From the NCBI GenBank assembly GCA_037447605.1, contig CM074805.1:593090-657089 (forward strand): a stretch of DNA of 64,000 nucleotides, read 5' to 3'. Positions within the stretch are counted from its first letter, which is position 1, and each line of letters starts with the position of its first letter. Source of the DNA: Zygnema circumcarinatum. Taxonomy: Eukaryota; Streptophyta; Zygnematophyceae; Zygnematales; Zygnemataceae. Both the position numbers and the translations under genes were made by a program. This document shows, one piece after another, positions 36,023-45,984 of the stretch. The notes below the pieces were generated by a model. It was given only the letters and a program-made list of their open reading frames with translations. It was not told the origin of the DNA and searched no databases.

Positions 36023-39000
36023 ATGTCAGCAAACAGCGTTTTCAGCCCTGCTGTTTCTGAACAATTCAAGCGCTCACTGCGCCTCAACAACGGCAACAAG
36101 AAGTTGTACGCAGCTTGTCACCCCGAGCTTCCCCTCCAACCTCATATTTATGGGAGCTTTCGTGTCTCGGATGGATTTGAAAGCCCTCCGCTGAAGGTCC
36201 TTGCTGGCACGGTGAAGGTATGGGGTAGCTCCGTGCCGCCGTCTGCGGTTAAGCAGAGAATTGTTCTTGCAGCAACCCAAGCACGCGGCGCTTTAGGATG
36301 GAGGAGAAGCGGTGTTCTTGGGAGAGATGGAGTGCACGTTCCCAGGCTAACTTGGCTAGCCTTACAGAGAGTTTGCAGTCACCAATTGAAGCCAATGGCT
36401 CTGAGCGGCAGGGGGGGGGGAGCAACAGTTGCGAAATTAGGGCAGTCTGAGCCCTCTCTGAAACCTGCAGCATTGGATGATGAAGAAGAACGGCTGAATC
36501 AGCGCATTCGAGAGTTGATGGGGAGTCTAGAAGTGTCTGCAGGTTTTAATGATTCGGATACAGAGGAAGAGGAAGGTGGGGTGGATGCTTTTGGGAAAAA
36601 TAGCCGCCGGAGAAGATGGCAGGAGGTCGAGGAGTGGGATGAGGGCTGGGGCTTGAGTGAGGTACAGAGAGAGAGGAGCAAGGGCAGGAGAAAGGGAAGC
36701 TCAGATCGTCTAAATTTATCAGGCATTGAAACAAAAAAGCCGGAGCCGTTCGGTGAAGTAAGCTCGTGGCGCCGAAGTGGCACTGTAACGGAGCAGCCGT
36801 GGCAGGATGTCTCAATTGGTATGGAACTCATATGGAGAAAGCAGCCACTGGTTGGAGTGAAGCGGGGGAAGGCAGAGCCGCTTGAGGATGGAGGCTCCGC
36901 GCTTTATGAAACAGGGCAAGTAGGAAGGCAGAATGACAGCAGAAGTGAGTTAGGGAAAGGAAATGTGGTAGGAAATAATTTAGAACAAGCTGGCACGGAA
37001 GTAGATGCTGTGCCTTGTGAAGAAACTGACAGCAGGCTTGATAGCAGTTTGGGCTCGGAGCCTACAGAAACAGCACAAAGCTCTTCAATAGAGAGTAGCG
37101 TGGATATATTTCAAGCAAGTCCAGAAGCCGATTTGAATCGTGGTCGAGGCAGAGAGGAGGAGATTGGGAAAATGGGGACTCGTTTGCTCAAAGTGCAGGA
37201 GAATGGGGAGAGTGCCAAGCCACCAGACGAGAAAGGTGTTAGTAGTCTTAAGTTAGATGCTTTGACAGATGGAAACAACGGGAACATGAAGGCTTTCAAT
37301 GTTCAGCGTAGACTGGAAGCCAGAAGAGGGACCCTGGGTCGAAGTCTCGATCCAAGCATAACCAATGGGGATGTGGAGCAGGAGAAGAGAATTGGCAATG
37401 CGAGGTTGGGACAGGCAGAGCTCAATGGGAATATGCAGTCACCAACTGGGGTAGAGCTCGCCGCAGTAGTAGCAGGGCCATCCTCTTCAGCGAGGCCAGC
37501 TGGAGCAATGAGTGCTGGAGTGCCACTTTTGTCGAATCTGAACCAGCCATACCAGCAGCTGGCAATAAACTTTGATCTTGCATTGTATAGGGCACGCAAG
37601 CTTTTGAGGAAAGGGCGGTTCAAACAGGCAGAAGAGATGCTGAGAGAAGTATGTTATGTATATCTTTTTCGGTTTTCCTTCCCCTGGTTGTTTGTACGCT
37701 CCCATTTCACATTTTTGTGTCCATCATGGTGTGGTTATTGTTCTGTCAAGACCCTAAAAGGCATAGCAAGCTGCAAAAGCTGTTTGGTAGCCGTCAGTTT
37801 TTTCTTTGTAGAAGTGGACAGTTTCACGGACTGCACATTTTGCACACCATAGTATGCCAGTCATAAGTCAAAGCTGCTCCGCCTTTTGTTCTCAGCTGCG
37901 CACGCCCTAGTGCTATTGGATGGACTAAATTTCACTGGGTCTTTTCCGTCATCAACACTTGTAGTTTTGTCTGGAGGATATCCAATAAAGGACAGCTCAG
38001 GTCTGTAGAAATGACTCGAGCCAGCTCTTTGTCGGGCATGCAGTGCATTCGTTTGTGGCCTGCGGATGGGCGTGGCTATGTTGCACTGGGAAAGGTCATG
38101 CAAAGCCAAGGGCATATGAAGGGAGCGCGCCGCGCGTATGAGGAAGGATGCCAAGCAGTGGGAGGCGATAACGCGTTCTTGTGGCAGGTATGGCGCTAAT
38201 TCGTTGCGGGCGACTATTGTACTTTTTTGTCGATGGGTCTTAGGAATACATCCCCATTCAGTTGATGAAACATCTCCTGTCTTTTGGGTCCAGCTTTGAA
38301 CTTGATTATGTTGTTTTGCTTGGATTACAGGAATGCATGTGGCAGACACTGTTTGAAAATGAAGTTAAAAAGCAAACCAAAACAGCGCAAGGCCGCTTGC
38401 AACATCACAGTATCAGTCAGTGATATTGGGTGAAAGTGGGGCTTTCTCTAGGCGTGGGCAGTTTTGGAGGAGAGACTTGGCAATATTGCACGTGCAAGGA
38501 AACTTTTCGATGCAGCGACTGCAGCAGACAAGCGCCATGTAGCAGGGTGGCATGGATGGGCGATGTTGGAGCTTCGAGAAGGCAATGAAGCAAAGGCTCG
38601 GAAACTGCTGAAGAAGGGTTTAAGGCTTTGTGGGGCGAGCGAGTATTTTTATCAGGTAAGCTAAAGGTACAATACACTTTCGTAGTCGATGCTGAGAAAC
38701 TCTTTCACAAGGCGGAGCTTATGTTGCAACTACCAAAGTAGTGCAAGCTGGAAGTCTGAGAATTTGAAAAGCTGAAAATACACAACTGTTGTATGATTTG
38801 GAGAAAAGTTGTGAAATAGAAGGCAGCGGAGCTTGACAGGTCCGTCGTTTTGTTCTTACTGGTCCCCAGCAAAGGGTTTGTTTGCGACCTGGTTTGCTGG
38901 TCATTACTCCTCATCTTACTTGTATTGGGTTGTGGCAGACACTGGGGATATTGGAGGCTAAGGCAGGGCGTGTAGACGAGGCTCGCGCACTTTTCCGAAA

Positions 39001-41247
39001 AGCCACTGCTGCTTGTCAATGGAGCGTGCCAAGCTGGCTGGTTAGCTCAGAAAACTTCTTCTCTACGGTCCTTGTCTTGAGCTGAGAAGCCGAACGGTCA
39101 ATCCAGTTTCTGCAGAGGGCTGGCAGGCGGCCACCCGTTTGTTCATTGGTCGTTGGGAGGTCTTTGCTGGGATGTGGGTGAGAGGGAACATGATTGGCAT
39201 CTCTCACTTGTTGTTGAATGCTGACTTTTGGGAGAGGTGCAATTCACAGGCTTGGGCAAGAGTGGAGGCAGAGCAAGACGAAGTGGCGATAGCAAGAAGA
39301 TTGTTCCAGGCAATTCCTTTATCTCAGTCTACCAACCCTCCTATCTTTCCTTTTAAAACACAAGTACTTTTTTTTGGGCGATCTTGTTTCTCATTGTTTC
39401 ATCCTTCATCACGTTCCCAAAGTGTGTCAATGTTTTTATTTTTCCTTCAGTGGGATCCGCGGTTTGACTCCTTTATTTCTATTTAGAGCTCAGTCTTGGC
39501 AATAGTGATGGGTTGGATGGCACAGCGAGCACTTGAATCGAGCCCAAAAAATCGCTATGTCTACCAATCGTGGGCTCGTTTTGAGTTGGAGCAAGGTAGA
39601 GAGGGTGTTGCTCGCAAGCTGCTGCGAATTGGACGTCAGTTCAATCCAAGAGATACCGGTCTGCTGCTGGTGAGGATAAAATCCCGTTTTGAATATGCAG
39701 AAGATGCAGGGCAGAGGTCAAAGGTGGTAGTTGAGAATAATGTGTACTATTTTCTCATTTTGAAGTGCATGTCTGTTTTGTCCGTGAGAGTGTAGGAATC
39801 CGCTTTGTTAGCGTATGAAAGCGGTTTTCCGGGAACTGCCCGCGATATATTTCGAGAAGGCACTGTTATTGCGCCCAAGTTTGGACCCATATGGCGGGTG
39901 TGTGTTCTTTCTTCCTCTCCGTTCATCCTCAAGAGATACAAATCTTCTGTCTCTGCAATTTGCGTTTTGCCAACAATTGCCTTCCTTCCTCCCTGCATCA
40001 TTTTTTATTCATGTTCAACTGTCTATTCTTGTATGTTCTGTGCATTCACGAGGCTGAGCTGAGATTTGCACGAAGGGTTTGTGGTTCGGTAGGGAACTAA
40101 CATGTGCTGCACTGCAGGCTTGGGGTTGGATGGAATGGAGAGAAGGAAGGCTCGATGCTGCTAGAAAGCTCTATGAGAGAGCTGCGAAAGTGGAACCGAG
40201 TAGTCCGCGCGCATATCAGGTGTGAGACAGGTCTTGGTTGTGGGAGAAAGTAGTAATTGCTCTTGTTGAGTCGATCCCATTGAGCTTGTTTATTAATTTA
40301 TTCTCACAGGAGTCGCTTGAGTCGAAGAATTTGGCTTTGGCTGTATCGGTGGTGCTAAGCCGTCAATGAACTTCATCTTCATCCTTCTATCCATTGACTA
40401 TCTGCTGATGAGAAGTGCATCATTTTGATGACTGGTGGGGGCAACAGGCACGGGGAGTCTTGGAAGATAGAGCAGGAAACACTGCATTCGCCCGAAAGTT
40501 CTTCAAGGAAGCTCTCAAGGTGGACCCCACAAATGTGCCAACTTGGTTTTCTTGGGCGGACATGGAAGAGCGTCTGGGAAACTCTGTTCGAGCAGAGGAG
40601 CTTCGCAGTCTTTGCCAGCAGCAGGTAAGCAGTTATGGACCCTTTCTGGTCTTTGTCTGTCTGAGCCTGGTATAGTTATATGCAACTACACTACAGCCAT
40701 GCTGTAGAATGCTGGCGTGTGTTCGAGTAAGAGTATAAGACTACAATAATGTTGTAGAAGACTTGCATTATATAATCTATGGGTGATGATTGGGTTGGTT
40801 GGTTTGCTGCAGAGAACTGAGGTGGTGGATAACAGTTGGGAGTTTTCGGATATATTGGCGCCGGCCATTGACAGGGTACGATCTTTCTTTAGTTTTGACA
40901 GCAGTCCGCCGGCCAGAGTTTCATCTGATAGTGAGTCTGGGGACCGGCTGGCTGAGGAAGTGGAAGCGGAAGAGGAAGATACTGTGGATATAGACAAGTT
41001 CTTGGTGGAGAAAATAGAACCATATTTGAATAGGTCGGCTGATGTATCTTCTACATGGAAGAGGACCGTCTCTCCCGATGATCTGCAGAAGGTGAGAGAG
41101 AAGTCGAAGCGGTTCAACAAGCGGCTGAGGAACTATGACAGGCTGGAAAGGCGGGTGGAGGGCGATGAAGAGAAGGTTTCTTCAAGGGTCCAAATGGAGA
41201 AGGCACTTGAAACGAGTAGAGATAGTGAGGACGAGAATATCGGCTGA
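36023..41247 (+). CDS. HCF107: HCF107-like HAT/TPR protein, chloroplast RNA maturation
   Basis: Ten exons: 36023-37648, 38044-38187, 38452-38655, 38939-39040, 39250-39309, 39526-39669, 39796-39897, 40118-40219, 40448-40624 and 40813-41247, about 1031 residues. The first exon gives a Ser/Arg-rich N-terminus that fits a transit peptide, then a long poorly conserved acidic region, then YRARKLLRKGRFKQAEEML opening the repeats. Half-a-TPR (HAT) units follow: ERLGNIARARKLFDAATAAD, GWHGWAMLELREGNEAKARK, YQTLGILEAKAGRVDEARAL, WARVEAEQDEVAIARRLF, SPKNRYVYQSWARFELEQG and AWGWMEWREGRLDAARKLYE, in the order seen in plant HCF107 and Chlamydomonas Mbb1. RTEVVDNSWEFSDILAPAID matches the conserved C-terminal block. 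HCF107 binds and stabilises psbH-psbB transcripts and activates psbH translation, so a role in photosystem II assembly is expected. All introns are phase 0. The intron after 39309 appears to be GC-AG. Confidence 0.92.
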
Positions 41248-41920
41248 GATCAGTTAATGTCATGTTGTATATCTGTTATTTTCTTTTTATATTTTCAAAC
41301 ATGGCAGCTTGTCTAATTATCGTCTAACCAAACCATGTCGTAATTACGGGTTTTTTCAAAATCAGCTTAAGGGACAGCCCCCTGTCTTAAGCTGAAATCC
41401 CTTATTTGAAGAGGCCTGAACATGGCATGGCATTGTCACATGGCCATGGCCATGGCCATGGGAGGGGCAGGCCCATGCTGCGACATCGCTTCGACGGTGT
41501 TCGCCAGCCAATTCAATGTTCGGAAGCGTGGGCAACACTTGGCTGCCTCCGACGCTTGATGCTTCTCGCTCGATTGCTGCCAACTATTGCCAATGGTTGG
41601 ATTAAAAAAAAAAGACAAACCGGAAACAAAGATTGGCGTGACGATCAGGTGGTATCCCGTCCCATCAACAGACGTGTGCTGCCTGGACGATTACAGCGCA
41701 GCGTCAATGCTGTGCGTGTGGTCTGGTGTGGGCGGTGCGTGCATAGCTCGAGGCACTGGCCGCGCGCGCCTGCCTGCCTACCTGTGGTCGCCTTGCGATG
41801 TGTGGCAGTGGTAGGCCTGGCAGTGGTGGGACCGCGTGCGTGCGTGCGTGCGGGAGTGCGGGAGTGCTCGTCGGCCAGATGCGAAGCAAAGCAGAGCTGC
41901 TCGCTTGGCCGGTCTGCCAG
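41248..41920. other. intergenic, GC-rich, no gene seen
   Basis: Between the HCF107-like stop and the promoter of the BSD2-like gene. It holds an inverted repeat around 41365-41395, a GGCCAT run at about 41440-41460 and a TGCG run at about 41835-41853. Overlapping ORFs on both strands have no family features. Confidence 0.5.
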
Positions 41921-41924
41921 TGGG

Positions 41925-42055
41925 GACTCGCGTGACGCCACGAGACGACACGTGACGCAACGTGATGACGCCGCGCGACACGTGTGCCTCCACATGACTA
42001 CACATACCGACACGTGACGACACGTAACATCGAGTGACGCTATGTGACGCTCCCG
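41925..42055. promoter_or_regulatory. clustered CACGTG and GTGACG elements upstream of BSD2-like gene
   Basis: Three CACGTG hexamers (41949, 41979, 42011) and five GTGACG hexamers (41932, 41952, 42014, 42034, 42044) lie within 130 bases, about 60-180 bases upstream of the start codon at 42112. Such elements are bound by plant bZIP and bHLH factors and occur in light- and stress-regulated promoters. The functional reading is inference. Confidence 0.5.
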
Positions 42056-42111
42056 CCCCGCCTGCGCACGCACAACGGCTGCGCGGAGGGAGGGAAGGGA
42101 GCGCAGGCGCC

Positions 42112-43355
42112 ATGGCGCCGCTCGCCTGCGTCCACGTGGCACCGCTCGCCCGCGTCCACGTGGCACTTCTCCCCGCGCGGCTGGCGCTACTGCCCGCCCC
42201 ACGCCGCGCTCGGCCCGCCGCCGCACGTGTGGCGGTGCACGCTGCAGGCGGCAGCGCAGAGAGGGTGAGCCCCGCCCCGCCCCGCCCACCTTGCGGCCTC
42301 TGTGGAACCCTAAGCTTGGGCTGGCCCTTGGGAGAAATGCTACCATGCTGGAACCCGTTATCAAACCCTAACCATCCTAGAAAACCGTATATCATGTTAG
42401 AGCGCGGAAAAAACTTGCAGCAACCCCTAGGAAAGCAGGCTTTTCCCTTGTTGGACCCATTTGTTCCACTGTTGATAGTTCAGTTACGTCTATTTCTGTT
42501 GAGGATCTCGCGGGAAGGCGAAGGAATCAGAAGAACCAGAAAAATGTATAAGCAAGAATGACTGAATGTGATTGTAAGATGGACGAGTAGTCGGATGAGA
42601 CGTGTTTTAGAAAAGATGCCATACCCCTTAAACCTGTGATCTTGAGCTAATTCAGAAAATTGGCCCCTCCTGTACGAGGCTAGTCTAGCTCAGCCTACTC
42701 GCCGATGCGTAGGTCCTTTGCAGGCCTAATGACTCCTACGAAAAGTGCGCAATGCGGTGCCACTGCAGGTCTCCTCCTTTGAGGAGACCATCCCTTGCGA
42801 GGGCTGCGGAGGGAGGGGATGGCTGGTGTGCGATTTCTGCAACGGAGAAAAAGTGAACGTGAAGAACCCGACAAGAAGCAATAAATTCTATCGTCGCTGC
42901 CCAAACTGTCGAGCAGTGAGTTCTTTCCCGTCATTTTCATTGTTTACTCTCCACAATAGCTTTAAAGTGCCCTTCTTCAATCCCTCTCTCTCTAACCCTC
43001 TCCAACCTCTCTCCTCCCTCTTTCTCGTCTCCTCTTCCAATCAAATTCGATTCACTTCCCTTTTGTTGTTCTGCCTCTTCCCGGTTCGCTTTCCTAGTCT
43101 GCCTCCTCCTCTTCGGTTCCCCGACAGCACATTGTCAGGCCAAGCTCCAAATCAGCCGTCAGACCAATGCTACCAGTGGCGCTGTTTAAATATTGAACGG
43201 CCAAAGGTTAAGCTAGTGAAGTTTTATTGCTAGCTGTTGCTGTGACCACTGCTTATTTTTTTACTCAACTCTTGCAGGTAGGCGTCATGCTATGTGAGAG
43301 CTGCCGTGTCTTCAAATGCCTCACATTTGCGGATGCCATCGAGGATGTCCAATGA
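42112..43355 (+). CDS. BSD2-like DnaJ-type zinc-finger protein, chloroplast-targeted
   Basis: Three phase-0 exons, 42112-42264, 42769-42915 and 43278-43355, encode 125 residues. Exon 1 is rich in Ala, Arg and Val with no acidic residue until its end (MAPLACVHVAPLARVHVALL), a typical transit peptide. Exon 2 carries IPCEGCGGRGWLVCDFCNG and YRRCPNCRA. Exon 3 carries VGVMLCESCRVFKCLTFADA. Together they give four CxxC pairs of the DnaJ-type zinc domain, in the order of plant BSD2-like proteins; the FKCLTF ending is characteristic. BSD2 itself is a RuBisCO assembly chaperone, while related plastid proteins act as thiol-dependent chaperones for photosystem parts. Which subgroup this is cannot be settled here. 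The protein ends at AIEDVQ. Confidence 0.88.
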
Positions 43356-43676
43356 TGTATCTGTTCTTGCAAGGGGCAATGTTCCCAACAAAGCAGCACC
43401 ATAGGACTCACCGGGTCCCTCGCCGATATTCAAAATTGACAATATTAAGAATTTGTCATTCTTCCTTGCCTTCTCGTCATACCAATTGGAGAAGTCCCAG
43501 TTTGAACTACACGCATGTTTCAAATAACCTTTAGCAGATGAGCCCGTTGTACATTCCTTTTGATAATGAAACGTTGTGATCGGCGACAAGCAAGAAATTT
43601 GATCGGCCCTTACTGGAGGAGTCGAGGACTTCAGCTCAAGCGCGTCCATGTCAGCGCTGTTGGGCGCCATTGACAA
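43290..43676 (-). CDS. antisense ORF, 128 aa, doubtful
   Basis: A minus-strand ORF starts MSMAPNSADMDALELKSST and overlaps the last BSD2-like exon in antisense. Composition is protein-like, but no family, splice partner or promoter was recognised. It may be a relic of a mobile sequence or chance. Confidence 0.2.
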   Translation of the reverse strand: MSMAPNSADMDALELKSSTPPVRADQISCLSPITTFHYQKECTTGSSAKGYLKHACSSNWDFSNWYDEKARKNDKFLILSILNIGEGPGESYGAALLGTLPLARTDTSLDILDGIRKCEAFEDTAALT

Positions 43677-45047
43677 TGCTACATGCTGCTTTGGTCTATG
43701 GCGGTCGGGTGTGCAGCAGTGTGTATCTGCTCCGTTAGTCTCGGCTCCGAGGATAGAGAGGCATATTTGGGGACTTGCATTTCATGAGGTACAGTGCACG
43801 TAAGAGGGCAAAACTGAAGGAATGAGAGGTTGGAACCAAATCAATCTCTGCCTGGCATTTGGCAATAGTTGTACTGCACTACAGACATTACCATCCAATG
43901 CATTCAGACTGAGCCACTACTGTAAACGCCTATTATTGATTGGCCTGCTGCAAGGACTGCCAATACGCCTTATTCGACTGCTCAAAGTGTCACTTGATTA
44001 TTGCAATGCCCTCGCAGGAGTGTCGACTGAGGTCTTTGGCGACCAGTTCCTCATGGTTTCCCATGATGATTTTGTCCATGTACTTTTGATGGCATCGCCA
44101 TAGTGAGATCAATGCCCCCCTCCCTCTCCTGTTTTTTCTACTTTCCCCTTATGTTTATCATGAATCGCTCCATTTGAAACGTGCACAATTGCTCGTTGCA
44201 AATTGTAAACAACACGTCCCCACCCCGCCCCTTCTCACACCGATGTTATCACGGTCTTAATAGTAAAGAGACCTTTAGCACTCTTGTCACTTGAGAGCTA
44301 TTCAGGAGTTACATGCCGTTCGAAGAACATCAGCCTAATCTCCGGCAAAGAAGAGCAGGATGCATCGCAGTATACTGAGCGAAATATGCAACTTTGCGGC
44401 GCTGTCAGCAAAATTTCGAATGGCTCAACTTTATTCGACTTCCCCGAAATTGGCGACTGCCTCTTCCAGCGGATGCGGCCTCACCTGATAGATTGTGGAA
44501 CCGAGAGGGCGACCAGAGCCCCTTCCCGAGCTCTGCCCTGATATCGCTCCCCACCCCTATGCAGCCATTCAGCCCCTCCTGCCTGCAACAGCTAAGGATG
44601 GATTAGTTACGACTATATAATATATATTATATTATACAACTGTGACGACTAGATAACGGCTGATATATATTAATTTACAACGCCTTTACAGCATGTACGG
44701 CCGTACGACTGTACGGTATTATGCGGCCCGAGCACGAGCAGACAGAGAAAACCAGACGAACGCATTTCGCAACGCCAACGCCAAAACGACCTAATTTTGG
44801 TATGGTACGACCGTACGACCGTACGAGTACGGTCGTACGGTCGTTAATTGTTCAAAACGAGTGGGTATAATATATGTAATAAAGTGTTTTACTTTGTAAT
44901 ATATTACTAATTTTAAACCCGTTGTAAAGTATATAATATATTCGGAATTTATAACGCGGGCCATCCCTAGCAACAGCACGCCGCGCTGAGCTTCCACGAA
45001 TGCGCAAGTTTTAGGCGCTTTCGTACAGTCGGCAACGTACGGTCGTC
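43677..45047. other. intergenic with interspersed repeat and CGTAC palindromes
   Basis: A repeat shared with 16440-16490 (inverted here) lies at about 44060-44115. AT-rich TATATA runs occupy 44617-44670 and 44870-44950. CGTAC-rich motifs flank a perfect hairpin at 44807-44844. No exon was supported. Confidence 0.5.
44807..44844. repeat. perfect 18-bp palindrome built of CGTACGAC units
   Basis: The left arm ACGACCGTACGACCGTAC is followed by GA and then its exact reverse complement. The arms are themselves near-palindromic repeats of ACGACCGTAC. Related CGTAC motifs occur at 44695-44715, 45022-45046 and 848-912. Confidence 0.9.
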
Positions 45048-45632
45048 GGAGAATGCTACTGCACCCCCTATTTTGGTTATCCCACCCCCTATCTGAAAAT
45101 TTTGCCGGCCCATTTTGGTTATTCCATCCCCCCCCCCCCCTGTTTTGCATATTTCAACCCCCTTATTTTGGATATCCCCCCCCCTGTGTTGGATATTTCG
45201 GGAGGGAATCTTTTGCCCTCCCCTCCCGTCCCCCTCCCCTCCCCTCCCTTGCCCTGCCCTCCCTTGCCCTCCCCTCCTCTTCTCGGTTTGCAATGTCCAT
45301 AGAAATGCTACCAAATGATTATGAGACCCGCAATGAGCTTGTACAAGTCGTGACCGAGCACTACAAGCACAAAGGAGTTCACATCAAGATCGGCAGGCAT
45401 AGCGACAAAAAACAACAACATCTTGAGATCAATGCAAATCGCCTTTTCTTTTGTTGCACAATATTGGAAGTCAGTAGTGAAAAGGAAAAAACAGGGCTGT
45501 GGGATATCCAAAATAGGGGGTGAAATATCCAAAACATGGGGGGGGGGGGGTTGGGATAACCAAAATGGGCAGGCATTTTTTTCAATAAAGGGGGTGTAAT
45601 AACCAAAAGCGGGGGGTGCAGTAGCATTCTCC
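45048..45632. mobile_element. fold-back element, family B, related to family A
   Basis: The left end GGAGAATGCTACTGCACCCC is repeated inverted at the right end, finishing GTAGCATTCTCC. Each arm holds degenerate units like CCTATTTTGGTTATCCCACC separated by long C (left) or G (right) runs, as in the family A element at 6898. The arms are about 140 bases and the centre is about 280 bases. The centre has no recognisable protein. No clear target duplication was seen. Confidence 0.72.
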
Positions 45633-45984
45633 TTTGTCGTAAACTCGTAATACAGTCCCATACAGTACTGTGAACGGGCATCAACCAGCCAGCTGTACGG
45701 CACATAGAAGCCCTTGTTTCCCGTTGAACGACAGTTTCACGAGGTTCCATGTGAGGTCCCGCAACTTCCAGCATCTTGCTTGCCACCGCCAATTTTTGGC
45801 TCGGCCTTTTGACTCGTTTCCCTCCGTTCAGTGCAAGACGAGATAGAGGAGGGAAACCAGTCGTAGAATTCATTTGTATAAATTCACCTCGCAGTTCAAA
45901 TAGTTTTAAGAAATTCTGAAACCTTTCAAAGGATTGCGCTGAAGTATATCATTTGGAGCTGTCGAGCGGGAGAGTGGTGGAGTC

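Noticed and set aside
41406-42395. ORFs of about 200 codons on both strands
   Set aside because: GC-rich promoter-proximal DNA. Only the frame from 42112 joins in phase to the conserved BSD2-like exons.
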